A DNA stretch of 23,261 nt from an uncultured bacterium (GTDB lineage: Bacteria; Cyanobacteriota; Vampirovibrionia; Gastranaerophilales; Gastranaerophilaceae): the NCBI GenBank assembly GCA_902782905.1, contig CACZPB010000175.1, positions 1 through 23,261 of the forward strand, in the 5' to 3' direction. Below are positions 15,333 through 21,684 of this stretch, one piece after another (within the stretch, counting starts at the first letter, position 1; each line of letters starts with the position of its first letter). The position numbers and the translations under genes were made by a program. Below the pieces are notes generated by a model that had not been told where the DNA came from, made no database searches, and worked only from the letters and a program-made list of their open reading frames with translations.

Positions 15333-15743
15333 ATGTCAGTTGTTATATATCCAAATCAAACAAGAAATTATTGCATATTTGATGAAAATCGCATTAAACA
15401 AAAGGTTGAGCGAGCAGATTTTGAGGAAATAAAAGCATCTTTAAAAAATCCAAAATCAGAGGAAGATGTTTTGGAAAATTTGTATACCCTGAATTTGATA
15501 CTCGATAAGGGAAAAAATAAAGAACAAGTCGCAAAACTCTACCCCGAACTTTCAAAGTACAATGATACTCGCTCAGCTAATATTCAAACATATTTGGCGG
15601 GAATTTACCGCAAAACAAAAGTTCCCGATGCATTCGGTCCGCTTGTAAAAATGCTTATTCAGGACTCAATTAACCCCATAAAAGACGCCCATTTTGACCC
15701 GACAGAAGAAATCGGCGGCGCAATTTTAGACTACTTGGCTTAA
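15333..15743 (+). CDS. Hypothetical helical protein (136 aa)
   Basis: This unrecognised 136-residue soluble protein is predicted to be almost all helix, with a pattern of short amphipathic helices (FEEIKASLKNPKSEEDVLEN, LYTLNLILDKG, SANIQTYLAGIYRK, FGPLVKMLIQDS) like an armadillo/HEAT-type adaptor. There is no signal peptide. It starts 11 bases after pilD with a TAGGG site, so it belongs to the sigma-pilD operon. Its role is unknown; a link to pilus assembly would be guilt by association only. Confidence 0.7.
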   Translation: MSVVIYPNQTRNYCIFDENRIKQKVERADFEEIKASLKNPKSEEDVLENLYTLNLILDKGKNKEQVAKLYPELSKYNDTRSANIQTYLAGIYRKTKVPDAFGPLVKMLIQDSINPIKDAHFDPTEEIGGAILDYLA

Positions 15744-15795
15744 TCTTTAAAGGCAATCCGCTTTTGCCCAAAAGGAACAGCCATTATGCAGGATG

Positions 15796-16026
15796 TTAAA
15801 TTATAGTTTTTGCGTATTCAATAATATCAGAGGATTCGTACATTTGAATATTGCGTTCTCTATCGACCAAGAACGGTACTTGTCTTTTCCCGCCAAGCTT
15901 TATGAGAGTTTCTTCTGCGGATTTTTCTTCAGTGTCAATTTTGTTGTATTTTATTCCTTTTTCATCAAAAAAAGCCATAACTTTTTTGCAATATGGGCAG
16001 TGTTCTAAAATATACAAATCTAACAT
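15796..16026 (-). CDS. grxC: Glutaredoxin
   Basis: This is a 76-residue thiol-disulfide oxidoreductase. The start at ATG 16026 is set by a strong AGGAGG site five bases or so upstream; the longer frame to 16086 adds 20 residues without one. The active site CPYC is at residues 10-13 (LEHCPYCKK), followed by the GSH-binding QVPFLVD with the cis-Pro, and the C-terminal YESSDIIEYAK. This is the compact length of class I glutaredoxins. It is transcribed away from panD and converges with the pilD operon. It reduces glutathione-mixed disulfides or ribonucleotide reductase in related organisms. Confidence 0.93.
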   Translation of the reverse strand: MLDLYILEHCPYCKKVMAFFDEKGIKYNKIDTEEKSAEETLIKLGGKRQVPFLVDRERNIQMYESSDIIEYAKTII

Positions 16027-16124
16027 ATAACCTCCTATTTTTTTAATTATATTATATTTACCATAATATTGAAAAACATTCCCCATGTATCTTTGTTTGT
16101 GTTAGGATGTAAAAAGAGGTAGAT

Positions 16125-16481
16125 ATGTTAAGAGAATTTTTAAACTCAAAAATCCACAGAGCAACTGTCACTGATGCGAATCTTAATTATGTTGGCTCAA
16201 TAACGATTGATGAAGAGTTTTTGGAGCTTGCAAAAATAAGAGAGTGGGAAAAAGTTGAGATATTGAATATCAATAACGGAGAAAGATTTCAGACTTATGC
16301 ACTAAAAGGCAAGCGCGGTTCAAAGTGTTTTTGCCTCAACGGTGCCGCTGCAAGGAAGGCGCAAATGGGAGATAAGATTATTATTGTAACTTACGCGCAG
16401 TTAACAGAAGAAGAAATTGAAACCCACAAGCCGACGATTGTACAAGTTGGTGAGAATAATGAGATTGTAAGCCATGGATGA
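16125..16481 (+). CDS. panD: Aspartate 1-decarboxylase (pyruvoyl)
   Basis: PanD makes beta-alanine from aspartate for pantothenate and coenzyme A. The 118-residue proenzyme self-cleaves between Gly24 and Ser25, and both lie in the expected YVGSITID motif; the new Ser25 becomes the pyruvoyl group. The N-terminal KIHRATVTDANLNYVG, with Lys9, His11 and Arg12, is the family hallmark. GAAARKAQMGDKIII and the tail YAQLTEEE also fit. An AGAGGTAG ribosome site precedes ATG 16125. A 47-codon ORF overlaps its end by eight bases, and ribH (riboflavin) follows, giving a small vitamin gene group. Confidence 0.96.
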   Translation: MLREFLNSKIHRATVTDANLNYVGSITIDEEFLELAKIREWEKVEILNINNGERFQTYALKGKRGSKCFCLNGAAARKAQMGDKIIIVTYAQLTEEEIETHKPTIVQVGENNEIVSHG

Positions 16482-16617
16482 TATGCGCCCGAAAAGCTCT
16501 AAAAAGAAGAAAAAATTCAGTATTGATACCAAAAATATGGGTGTAAATATTGATAAGAACGAATATTACGAGATTGTAAAATCTAATTCGGCTTTTCCTG
16601 AAAAGGGTTTACGATAA
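16474..16617 (+). CDS. Small basic ORF overlapping panD (47 aa)
   Basis: The ORF runs from ATG 16474 to TAA 16615-16617 and overlaps the end of panD by eight bases, the usual layout of a translationally coupled gene. The product begins MDDMRPKSSKKKKKFSID and contains NKNEYYEIV-like turns, with a strongly basic N-terminal third and a polar C-terminal part. No known family is recognised and its stop sits within the ribH promoter. It fills the gap between panD and ribH, which would otherwise be an empty 180 bases. Confidence 0.55.
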   Translation: MDDMRPKSSKKKKKFSIDTKNMGVNIDKNEYYEIVKSNSAFPEKGLR

Positions 16618-16635
16618 TTGAAAATAGTGTATAAT
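16608..16635 (+). promoter_or_regulatory. ribH promoter
   Basis: TTTACG (16608-16613), a 16-base spacer and a perfect TATAAT (16630-16635) lead to a leader of about 20 bases containing AAAGGTG before ATG 16662. The -35 box overlaps the end of the 47-aa ORF. Confidence 0.55.
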
Positions 16636-16661
16636 ATAAATATAGGGTAAAGGTGTTGAAA

Positions 16662-17123
16662 ATGACTATTATAGAAGGTTTACTGACTGTCACAAATGAA
16701 AAATTCTGTATCATAGTTTCAAGGTTTAATGAGTTTATATCATCAAAGCTTTTGTCGGGTGCTGTTGATGAGCTTAAGCGTCATGGGGTTAGTGATTCTA
16801 ATATAGATGTAGTGTGGTGCCCTGGAGCATTTGAAATACCTCTTGTCGCAAAAAAATGCGCTAAGACAGGAAAATACAGTGCCGTAATTACCTTAGGCGC
16901 AGTAATAAAAGGTTCTACCTCTCATTATGACTATGTGTGTGCTGAAGTTTCTAAAGGTGTTGCTTCTGTTAGTCTTGAGACAGGTGTGCCTGTTATATTT
17001 GGTGTTCTAACAACTGATAATATTGAACAGGCAATTGAAAGAGCCGGTACAAAATCCGGTAACAAGGGCGCAGATGCTGCTAAGTCTGCAATTGAAATGG
17101 CAAATTTGGTTGGTAAAATATAG
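16662..17123 (+). CDS. ribH: 6,7-dimethyl-8-ribityllumazine synthase
   Basis: RibH condenses 5-amino-6-ribitylamino-uracil with dihydroxybutanone phosphate in riboflavin synthesis, usually as a 60-mer shell or pentamer. The start at ATG 16662 (153 residues, the family length) is chosen for AAAGGTG upstream; GTG 16653 is an alternative three codons earlier. Motifs are VSRFNEFI (19-26), WCPGAFEIP (52-60), GAVIKGSTSHYDYV (79-92) with catalytic His88, GVLTTDNIEQAIERAG with Arg127 and NKGADAAKSAIEM. No other rib gene is in the window. It ends just before the periodic inverted array. Confidence 0.95.
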   Translation: MTIIEGLLTVTNEKFCIIVSRFNEFISSKLLSGAVDELKRHGVSDSNIDVVWCPGAFEIPLVAKKCAKTGKYSAVITLGAVIKGSTSHYDYVCAEVSKGVASVSLETGVPVIFGVLTTDNIEQAIERAGTKSGNKGADAAKSAIEMANLVGKI

Positions 17124-17130
17124 TAAATCA

Positions 17131-17213
17131 GTGAACAAGTGAGCAAGTGAGCAAGTGAACGGGTGAAAATATTAAATTCACTTAATCACTTAATCACTCA
17201 ATCACTTAATCAC
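17131..17213. repeat. 8-bp-periodic inverted array (5x GTGA / 5x TCAC)
   Basis: GTGA occurs at 17131, 17139, 17147, 17155 and 17163, exactly eight bases apart. TCAC occurs at 17178, 17186, 17194, 17202 and 17210, also eight apart. The two sets are mirror images about 17172, so each GTGA pairs with a TCAC. Between the blocks two of every four bases also pair, giving stems of about six pairs alternating with small internal loops. The array is noncoding and lies between ribH and the murQ ribosome site. It may be a structured leader, a multi-site operator or a replication-slippage product. Confidence 0.85.
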
Positions 17214-17234
17214 TTTACAAAAAGGAGTGTGTGT

Positions 17235-18128
17235 ATGAGCGAAATCATTACAGAGTACAGGAATGAGAATACAAAAAACATTGACCTTCTCTCTACCATT
17301 GATATAGTCAGAAAAATTAATGAAGAAGATAAGCTCGTCGCACTTGCGATTGAAGATGAAACTCCAAATATTGCGCATGCAGTGGATATAATCGCAAAAC
17401 AATTCCTGAAAGGTGGCAAACTATACTATTTTGGTGCAGGAACTTCCGGAAGGCTTGGAATTCTTGATGCTTCAGAATGTCCTCCGACTTTTGGTGTTGC
17501 ACCTGATATGGTGCAAGGATTTATCGCTGGCGGAGACAAGGCTATAAAACTTGCAGTTGAAGGAGTTGAGGACAATTTTGAAGTTGGAAGAAAAGATGCT
17601 GAAATACTTACGGACAATGACGTTTGTGTTGCGATATCCGCGAGCGGCAATCCGAAATATTTGCTTGGGGTTCTATCCAAGGCAGAAGAAAACGGTTGCA
17701 AGACAATAGCGCTTACCTGTAACCACAAAGCTGCAATATTAGAAGAAGCAGGACACGGAATTTGCGTTGAAGTAGGGCCTGAGGTAATTGCAGGCTCAAG
17801 CAGAATGAAAGCCGGAACAGCACAAAAGATGGTGCTTAACATGCTTACGACAGGTGCAATGATAAAGATTGGAAAGACTTACGAGAATTTCATGATAGAT
17901 TTGATGCCGACAAACGAAAAGTTGAAAGATAGAGCAATAAGAATTGTATCAGAACTTGCGGGGGTAAGTGCTTCCAAATCGTTAGAAACGCTAATGAGTT
18001 GTGATTGGAAGGTTAAGACTGCTGTTATAATGCTAAAGTGTAATCTTACCAAAGAGCAGGCGAATGATACTTTGCGCAAAAACTGCGGAGTCTTGAGGCG
18101 CGCCCTAAAAAGTTTGGCGAATGTTTAG
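17235..18128 (+). CDS. murQ: N-acetylmuramic acid 6-phosphate etherase
   Basis: MurQ splits MurNAc-6-phosphate into GlcNAc-6-phosphate and D-lactate during cell-wall recycling. I set the start at ATG 17235 (297 residues; E. coli has 298) because AAGGAG lies eight bases upstream. The frame opened at GTG 17163 only reads through the repeat array and has no basis. Signatures are TEYRNENTKNID at 6-17, the SIS-domain phosphosugar loop GAGTSGRLG (67-75), the catalytic ASECPPTFG with Glu81, SASGNPKY, and GPEVIAGSSRMKAGTAQKM. The C-terminal three-helix LMSCDWKVKTAVIM region is present. Together with nanE and nanK it feeds GlcNAc-6-phosphate. Confidence 0.96.
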   Translation: MSEIITEYRNENTKNIDLLSTIDIVRKINEEDKLVALAIEDETPNIAHAVDIIAKQFLKGGKLYYFGAGTSGRLGILDASECPPTFGVAPDMVQGFIAGGDKAIKLAVEGVEDNFEVGRKDAEILTDNDVCVAISASGNPKYLLGVLSKAEENGCKTIALTCNHKAAILEEAGHGICVEVGPEVIAGSSRMKAGTAQKMVLNMLTTGAMIKIGKTYENFMIDLMPTNEKLKDRAIRIVSELAGVSASKSLETLMSCDWKVKTAVIMLKCNLTKEQANDTLRKNCGVLRRALKSLANV

Positions 18129-18158
18129 AAATATTTACATAAGTATAAATTAGTAGAT

Positions 18159-18190
18159 TACCACTTGTTATTATTGTATAATAAGTGGTA
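18159..18190. promoter_or_regulatory. Dyad around a -10 box upstream of gpsA
   Basis: TACCACTT (18159-18166) and AAGTGGTA (18183-18190) form a perfect 8-bp inverted repeat with a 16-base centre. A perfect TATAAT sits at 18177-18182, just inside the right arm, and another at 18193-18198. No convincing -35 box accompanies either. This may be a repressor operator over the gpsA promoter. A hairpin terminator for murQ is less likely because no T run follows. Confidence 0.45.
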
Positions 18191-18221
18191 GTTATAATAG
18201 GTTATAAGGGGAGTTTTTATA

Positions 18222-19235
18222 ATGAAATTAACAGTACTTGGACCGGGATGCTGGGGATTAACTCTTGCTTGGTTAATGAACGATAATTTTGACGAAATAA
18301 CTGTTTGGGGAAGGGCTTCTGATCTCAATGACGATTTAGTTTTGAATAAGCACTGTGCAAAGCCGTTAGAGGTTCAATTGGATAAAAAAGTTGTTATAAC
18401 TTCTGATTTAAAATCCGCAATTGATGGTGCTGACATTATATTATCCGTTGTAGCTACAGGCGGGGTGAGACCTGTTTGTGAACAATTGAAAGAAGCCGGT
18501 ATCAATCCTAATACTCCGCTTGTAAACGCATCCAAAGGATTAGAGCTCAATTCGCTTATGAGAATGTCCGAGGTTATAAAAGATGTTCTTCCTAATCAAA
18601 AGGTTGTTATACTTTCAGGTCCAACACTTGCAAGAGAAGTTCTGATGGGAAAACCTACAGCGGCTTCCGTTGCTTGTGAAGATATTGAAACGGCAGAATT
18701 TGTACAAAGAACCCTTAATGTGCCAAGCCGTTTCAGACTTTATACAAACACTGACGTCATAGGTGTAGAACTCGGCGGGAGTTTAAAGAACGTTATAGCT
18801 ATAGCTTCAGGGTTTGCTCATTCTATGGATTTGGGTGACAATTGCATGGGCTCGCTTCTTACAAGAGGTATGGCTGAGATTGTGCGTCTTGCCGTAAAAC
18901 TCGGTGCTAATCCTTCGACAATGTATGGTCTGTCAGGTATGGGAGACCTTATCGCAACCTGTTCGAGCCCGCTTTCAAGGAACTACACTGTCGGCTCTAT
19001 GTTGGGTAAAGGCAAGAAAATTGATGATATTTTAGCAGAACTTGGCTCTGTAGCAGAGGGCGTAAAAACTTCAAAAGCGGTTTGTGATTTAGCGAAAAAA
19101 CTTGACATCGAAGTGCCTGTTTCAAGCGCAATATATGAGGCTGTTTATACTGATATTACTCCGCAAGAGGTTCTTTACAAGCTTATGAACAGGAAACTGA
19201 AGAAAGAGGAAACTTATGATAAAGTATGCGGTTAA
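18222..19235 (+). CDS. gpsA: Glycerol-3-phosphate dehydrogenase [NAD(P)+]
   Basis: GpsA reduces dihydroxyacetone phosphate to sn-glycerol-3-phosphate, the backbone for phospholipids. The 337-residue cytoplasmic enzyme has the Rossmann loop GPGCWGLTLA (7-16; usual GxGxWGTA), NASKGLE (102-108), LSGPTLAREV (131-140) and ELGGSLKNVIAIASG (183-197) with catalytic Lys189. MGSLLTRGMAEI and LSGMGDLIATCSSPLSRN follow. The length matches the family (330-340). AAGGGGAG precedes ATG 18222 by eight bases. Its last codons contain the start of the RicT gene (20-base overlap). Confidence 0.96.
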   Translation: MKLTVLGPGCWGLTLAWLMNDNFDEITVWGRASDLNDDLVLNKHCAKPLEVQLDKKVVITSDLKSAIDGADIILSVVATGGVRPVCEQLKEAGINPNTPLVNASKGLELNSLMRMSEVIKDVLPNQKVVILSGPTLAREVLMGKPTAASVACEDIETAEFVQRTLNVPSRFRLYTNTDVIGVELGGSLKNVIAIASGFAHSMDLGDNCMGSLLTRGMAEIVRLAVKLGANPSTMYGLSGMGDLIATCSSPLSRNYTVGSMLGKGKKIDDILAELGSVAEGVKTSKAVCDLAKKLDIEVPVSSAIYEAVYTDITPQEVLYKLMNRKLKKEETYDKVCG

Positions 19236-20163
19236 TTATCTCAAAAACACATTTGTTCCTCTGAAAATAAGCGATGGTAGAGAATTCCCCGAAGATTTGG
19301 ACGGAAAACTTATACTTGCCCGTACGGAAAAAGGTGAAGAAGTATTGAAGGCTTTTCTTGTCAATTCAGAAATTTCCAAGCTCTTTGAAAATTCTAAGAA
19401 AACTCCTGAACCTTTTGAGTTTTTGCGTGTTATGACACAAGAAGATATGATGATTTTTGAAGATTTGAAAAAAGAAGAAGTGACTTCGTTTTTCAAGTGC
19501 AAGGAACTTGTCAAAAAACATAATCTTGTTATGAATTTGGTTCAATGCAGAATTACTTTTGATAGAAGAAAGATTTCATTTTACTATACAGCTCCGGAAA
19601 GAGTTGATTTCAGAGAACTTTTAAAAGATTTAACACAGGTTTTTAAAAGGATGAGAATTGACCTTCGTCATATAGGCGTAAGGGATGAGTCCTCCATAAT
19701 GGACGGAACAGGAATTTGCGGAAAACCATTCTGCTGCTCATCCTATTTAAGGAAATTTGAACCAATAAATGTAAAACTTGCTAAAGACCAAGGAATGCCT
19801 ATTACACCCTCTAAAATTTCAGGTACTTGCGGAAGGTTGTTATGTTGCCTGACATACGAGTATTCAAACTATATAGAAGCTGCAAAAGGCATGCCTCCGG
19901 TGGGTTCAACTGTTATGACACCTTCAGGACTCGGAAAAGTATGCTTTATACAGTTCTTGAATAATTCTGTCGCGGTGAAATTTGAAGACGGAAAAATAAA
20001 GGAGTTCACAAAAGAAGAAATAGAAATGGTGGATGCAGATGTCAATGTCGATATTGATGTCAACAGAATAAACAACAACTATAACTCAAGTGATGAAAAA
20101 GTTGACGCAAGACAACTTAAACAACTTGAGGATGATAGAAACAGCTCGACGGGCAACGTCTAG
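19216..20163 (+). CDS. ricT: PSP1-domain protein, RicT/YaaT-like
   Basis: RicT (YaaT) is a PSP1-domain protein. In Bacillus it forms an Fe-S-bearing complex with RicA and RicF that affects RNA processing by RNase Y. This 315-residue homologue has the N-terminal PSP1 segment and the diagnostic cysteine clusters GICGKPFCC (Cys168, 173, 174) and GTCGRLLCCLTYE (Cys205, 210, 211), as expected for cluster ligands. A KOW-like small barrel follows (PVGSTVMTPSGLGKVCFIQF), then an Asp/Asn-rich tail from about 272. AGAGGA in the end of gpsA serves the overlapping ATG 19216. No ricA or ricF homologue is in the window, so the Bacillus role cannot be assumed. Confidence 0.88.
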   Translation: MIKYAVNYLKNTFVPLKISDGREFPEDLDGKLILARTEKGEEVLKAFLVNSEISKLFENSKKTPEPFEFLRVMTQEDMMIFEDLKKEEVTSFFKCKELVKKHNLVMNLVQCRITFDRRKISFYYTAPERVDFRELLKDLTQVFKRMRIDLRHIGVRDESSIMDGTGICGKPFCCSSYLRKFEPINVKLAKDQGMPITPSKISGTCGRLLCCLTYEYSNYIEAAKGMPPVGSTVMTPSGLGKVCFIQFLNNSVAVKFEDGKIKEFTKEEIEMVDADVNVDIDVNRINNNYNSSDEKVDARQLKQLEDDRNSSTGNV

Positions 20164-20195
20164 TTACTTTTTCTTTACTAAAAAGAAAAAGTAAC
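20163..20195. repeat. Palindromic hairpin repeat, 14-bp arms
   Basis: GTTACTTTTTCTTT (20163-20176) and AAAGAAAAAGTAAC (20182-20195) are perfect complements around a five-base loop, starting at the RicT stop codon. It could act as a 3' hairpin, but no T run follows. The form matches intergenic hairpins that occur in many copies in other bacterial genomes. The remaining 20196-20356 shows no gene. Confidence 0.75.
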
Positions 20196-20356
20196 CAAAA
20201 AGAAAAGAACATTGGGTCGGCTTTTAGGTATAGACTACAAGTTGGATTTTGAAGCTACAAGGTCGCCTCATTTGTACCTGTTACAAGAAAATAGACAAAA
20301 AGCGGATTGTCGGCAGAGTGCGAAGGTCTTTTGCAGAAAATACGGATAGATTATAG

Positions 20357-20374
20357 GTCGGGTTTTAACCCGAC
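20357..20374. repeat. Short palindrome GTCGGGTT-TT-AACCCGAC
   Basis: Two 8-base arms flank two T, 25 bases before the SIMPL gene start. Short GC-rich palindromes of this type are common interspersed repeats in bacteria. It could also be a hairpin in the leader of the next gene, because it lies just upstream of its AGGAGAG ribosome site. Confidence 0.6.
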
Positions 20375-20398
20375 AAATACATAGGTTAGGAGAGTAAA

Positions 20399-21118
20399 AT
20401 GTTAGAAAAAATTGAAAAATTGCAAATCGTGTCATTAGGTATTTTGATTGGTTTGGCACTGGTTGTGTCTACAAAGATGGCTGCTTCTACTATACAGAAA
20501 AATGAAATTTCTGTTACGGGTTCAGCTTTTGAGATTGTAAAATCAGATAAAGGTTCGTTTAATTTTGACATAGAAGTTAAAAAGCCAACAAGGCAAGAAG
20601 CATACAAGACAGCACAAGAAAATTTGAAAGTTGTTAAGCAATTTTTGAAAGATAAAAAGATTGAAAAAATAGAGGTTAAGACGCCAAATGCTTATGCTGT
20701 ATACAAAAACGACTCAAGAGGATATTCAACTAACGAAGTAGATCATTATAATTATACTCAGCCAGTTAGTGTATCCGCTGATAATGTTGAACTCATAAAA
20801 GAAGTTTCCGCTGACATTGCAGGCTTGATTAATCAAGGTATCGTAATAAACGTTTATACGCCGTCTTATGATTATTCAAAACTTCCTGACCTAAAGGTTA
20901 CGCTTCTTGAAAAAGCGTCAAATGATGCAAGAAAAAGAGCAGAATCAATGCTTAAGCCTTCTCATAATCATGTAGGTAAAATTTCTGCCGTAAGAATGGG
21001 TGTTTATCAAATCACACCAGTTGATTCTACAGATGTATCAGATATGGGTATAAATGATGCTTCTTCTATTGATAAAAAAGTTACAGCAGTCGCTAATGTA
21101 ACCTTCAGAATCAAATAG
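20399..21118 (+). CDS. SIMPL-domain (DUF541) protein
   Basis: This is a 239-residue protein of the SIMPL/DUF541 family (BP26- and OMP28-like), whose biochemical role is poorly defined. An N-terminal hydrophobic segment (about 8-30, LQIVSLGILIGLALVVSTKM) acts as anchor or signal. The periplasmic body shows ISVTGSAFEIVKSDKGSFNFDIEV (about 37-61), the helix TRQEAYKTAQENLKVVKQFL, and the C-terminal block KASNDARKRAESML, then VGKISAVRMGV and VTAVANVTFRIK, all characteristic. AGGAGAG precedes ATG 20399. A GC-rich terminator lies about 120 bases after the stop. It is probably monocistronic. Confidence 0.88.
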   Translation: MLEKIEKLQIVSLGILIGLALVVSTKMAASTIQKNEISVTGSAFEIVKSDKGSFNFDIEVKKPTRQEAYKTAQENLKVVKQFLKDKKIEKIEVKTPNAYAVYKNDSRGYSTNEVDHYNYTQPVSVSADNVELIKEVSADIAGLINQGIVINVYTPSYDYSKLPDLKVTLLEKASNDARKRAESMLKPSHNHVGKISAVRMGVYQITPVDSTDVSDMGINDASSIDKKVTAVANVTFRIK

Positions 21119-21153
21119 AGAGGTAAATGTATTTGGCTTTACCTGAAGCTTAC

Positions 21154-21183
21154 TGGTAGGGTGCATCGTTTGACGCACCACCA
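21154..21183. repeat. Imperfect palindrome around GGGTGCATC / GACGCACC
   Basis: The left arm TGGTAGGGTGCATC and the right arm GACGCACCACCA pair imperfectly across a short loop. The sequence resembles the GGTGCGTC-GACGCACC palindromes scattered in cyanobacterial and other genomes. It lies between the SIMPL stop and its terminator. Confidence 0.5.
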
Positions 21184-21237
21184 AACGTTATAGCACCGCA
21201 AAACTTTACAGAACAAAAAAATAAAATCATAGAAAGT

Positions 21238-21269
21238 ACAAGGGGCGCCAATGGCGCCCCTTGTGTTTT
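21238..21269 (+). terminator. Rho-independent terminator after the SIMPL gene
   Basis: ACAAGGGGCGC on the left pairs with the complementary GCGCCCCTTGT on the right (up to 13 pairs with a tiny loop), followed by GTTTT. It is very GC-rich in an AT-rich intergenic region, 120 bases after the stop at 21118. Confidence 0.75.
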
Positions 21270-21444
21270 AAAAACGCACCAAGCATGTAAATAATTAGAC
21301 AGAACCCTCACTTATTAAATTTTTCATCAATATGAAAACTTGTTTTAAAATACTAAAATCAGTATAATCAGATATCACAGAGATTCGTCAAGCTATTGAC
21401 TTGCTGATGGACAGGACAAAACTGAAAAGCATAGGCTTCTGAAT

Positions 21445-21612
21445 GTAATGGCGATTTTTCGGACTCCGTTAAAATCTATGCAAATTTATCAAATCATTTC
21501 CTCAGAATGACGGTTTGTTGCGCTGGTGTGTTTTTTAGTTGAATATAAATTCAAAATAAAACGAATATCACAAATATCGTCATTCTGAACGATAGTGAAG
21601 AATCGCCATTAC
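21445..21612. repeat. Inverted pair of CGTCATTCTGA...GAA.AATCGCCATTAC elements
   Basis: The ends match as inverted repeats: GTAATGGCGATTTTTC (21445-21460) against GAAGAATCGCCATTAC (21597-21612), 15 of 16 bases. Inside, TCAGAATGACG (21502-21512) is the complement of CGTCATTCTGA (21578-21588). So two copies of the same composite element face each other, one compact (35 bases) and one with an insert. CGTCATTCTGA-type repeats are widespread in bacterial genomes. No ORF is present between 21270 and 21632, the longest gene-free stretch of this area. Confidence 0.8.
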
Positions 21613-21632
21613 TTTTCCAGTATACCGGCAAT

Positions 21633-21664
21633 AAAAAAGAAGGCTTTTAGAGCCTTCTTTTTTT
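21633..21664 (-). terminator. Rho-independent terminator of the prepilin gene
   Basis: A 13-base-pair stem (AAAAAAGAAGGCT with AGCCTTCTTTTTT, five-base loop) lies just beyond the prepilin stop on the minus strand. It has T-rich tails in both directions, so it can also stop plus-strand transcripts. Confidence 0.88.
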
Positions 21665-21684
21665 ACGGATATTAACTAACAATA

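Noticed and set aside
17131..17213. CRISPR or iteron origin for the periodic array
   Set aside because: The period is 8 with no spacers, and no replication initiator or DnaA boxes are nearby.
17163..17234. N-terminal extension of MurQ from GTG 17163
   Set aside because: The extension only translates the periodic TCAC array; ATG 17235 has a good ribosome site and gives the normal length.
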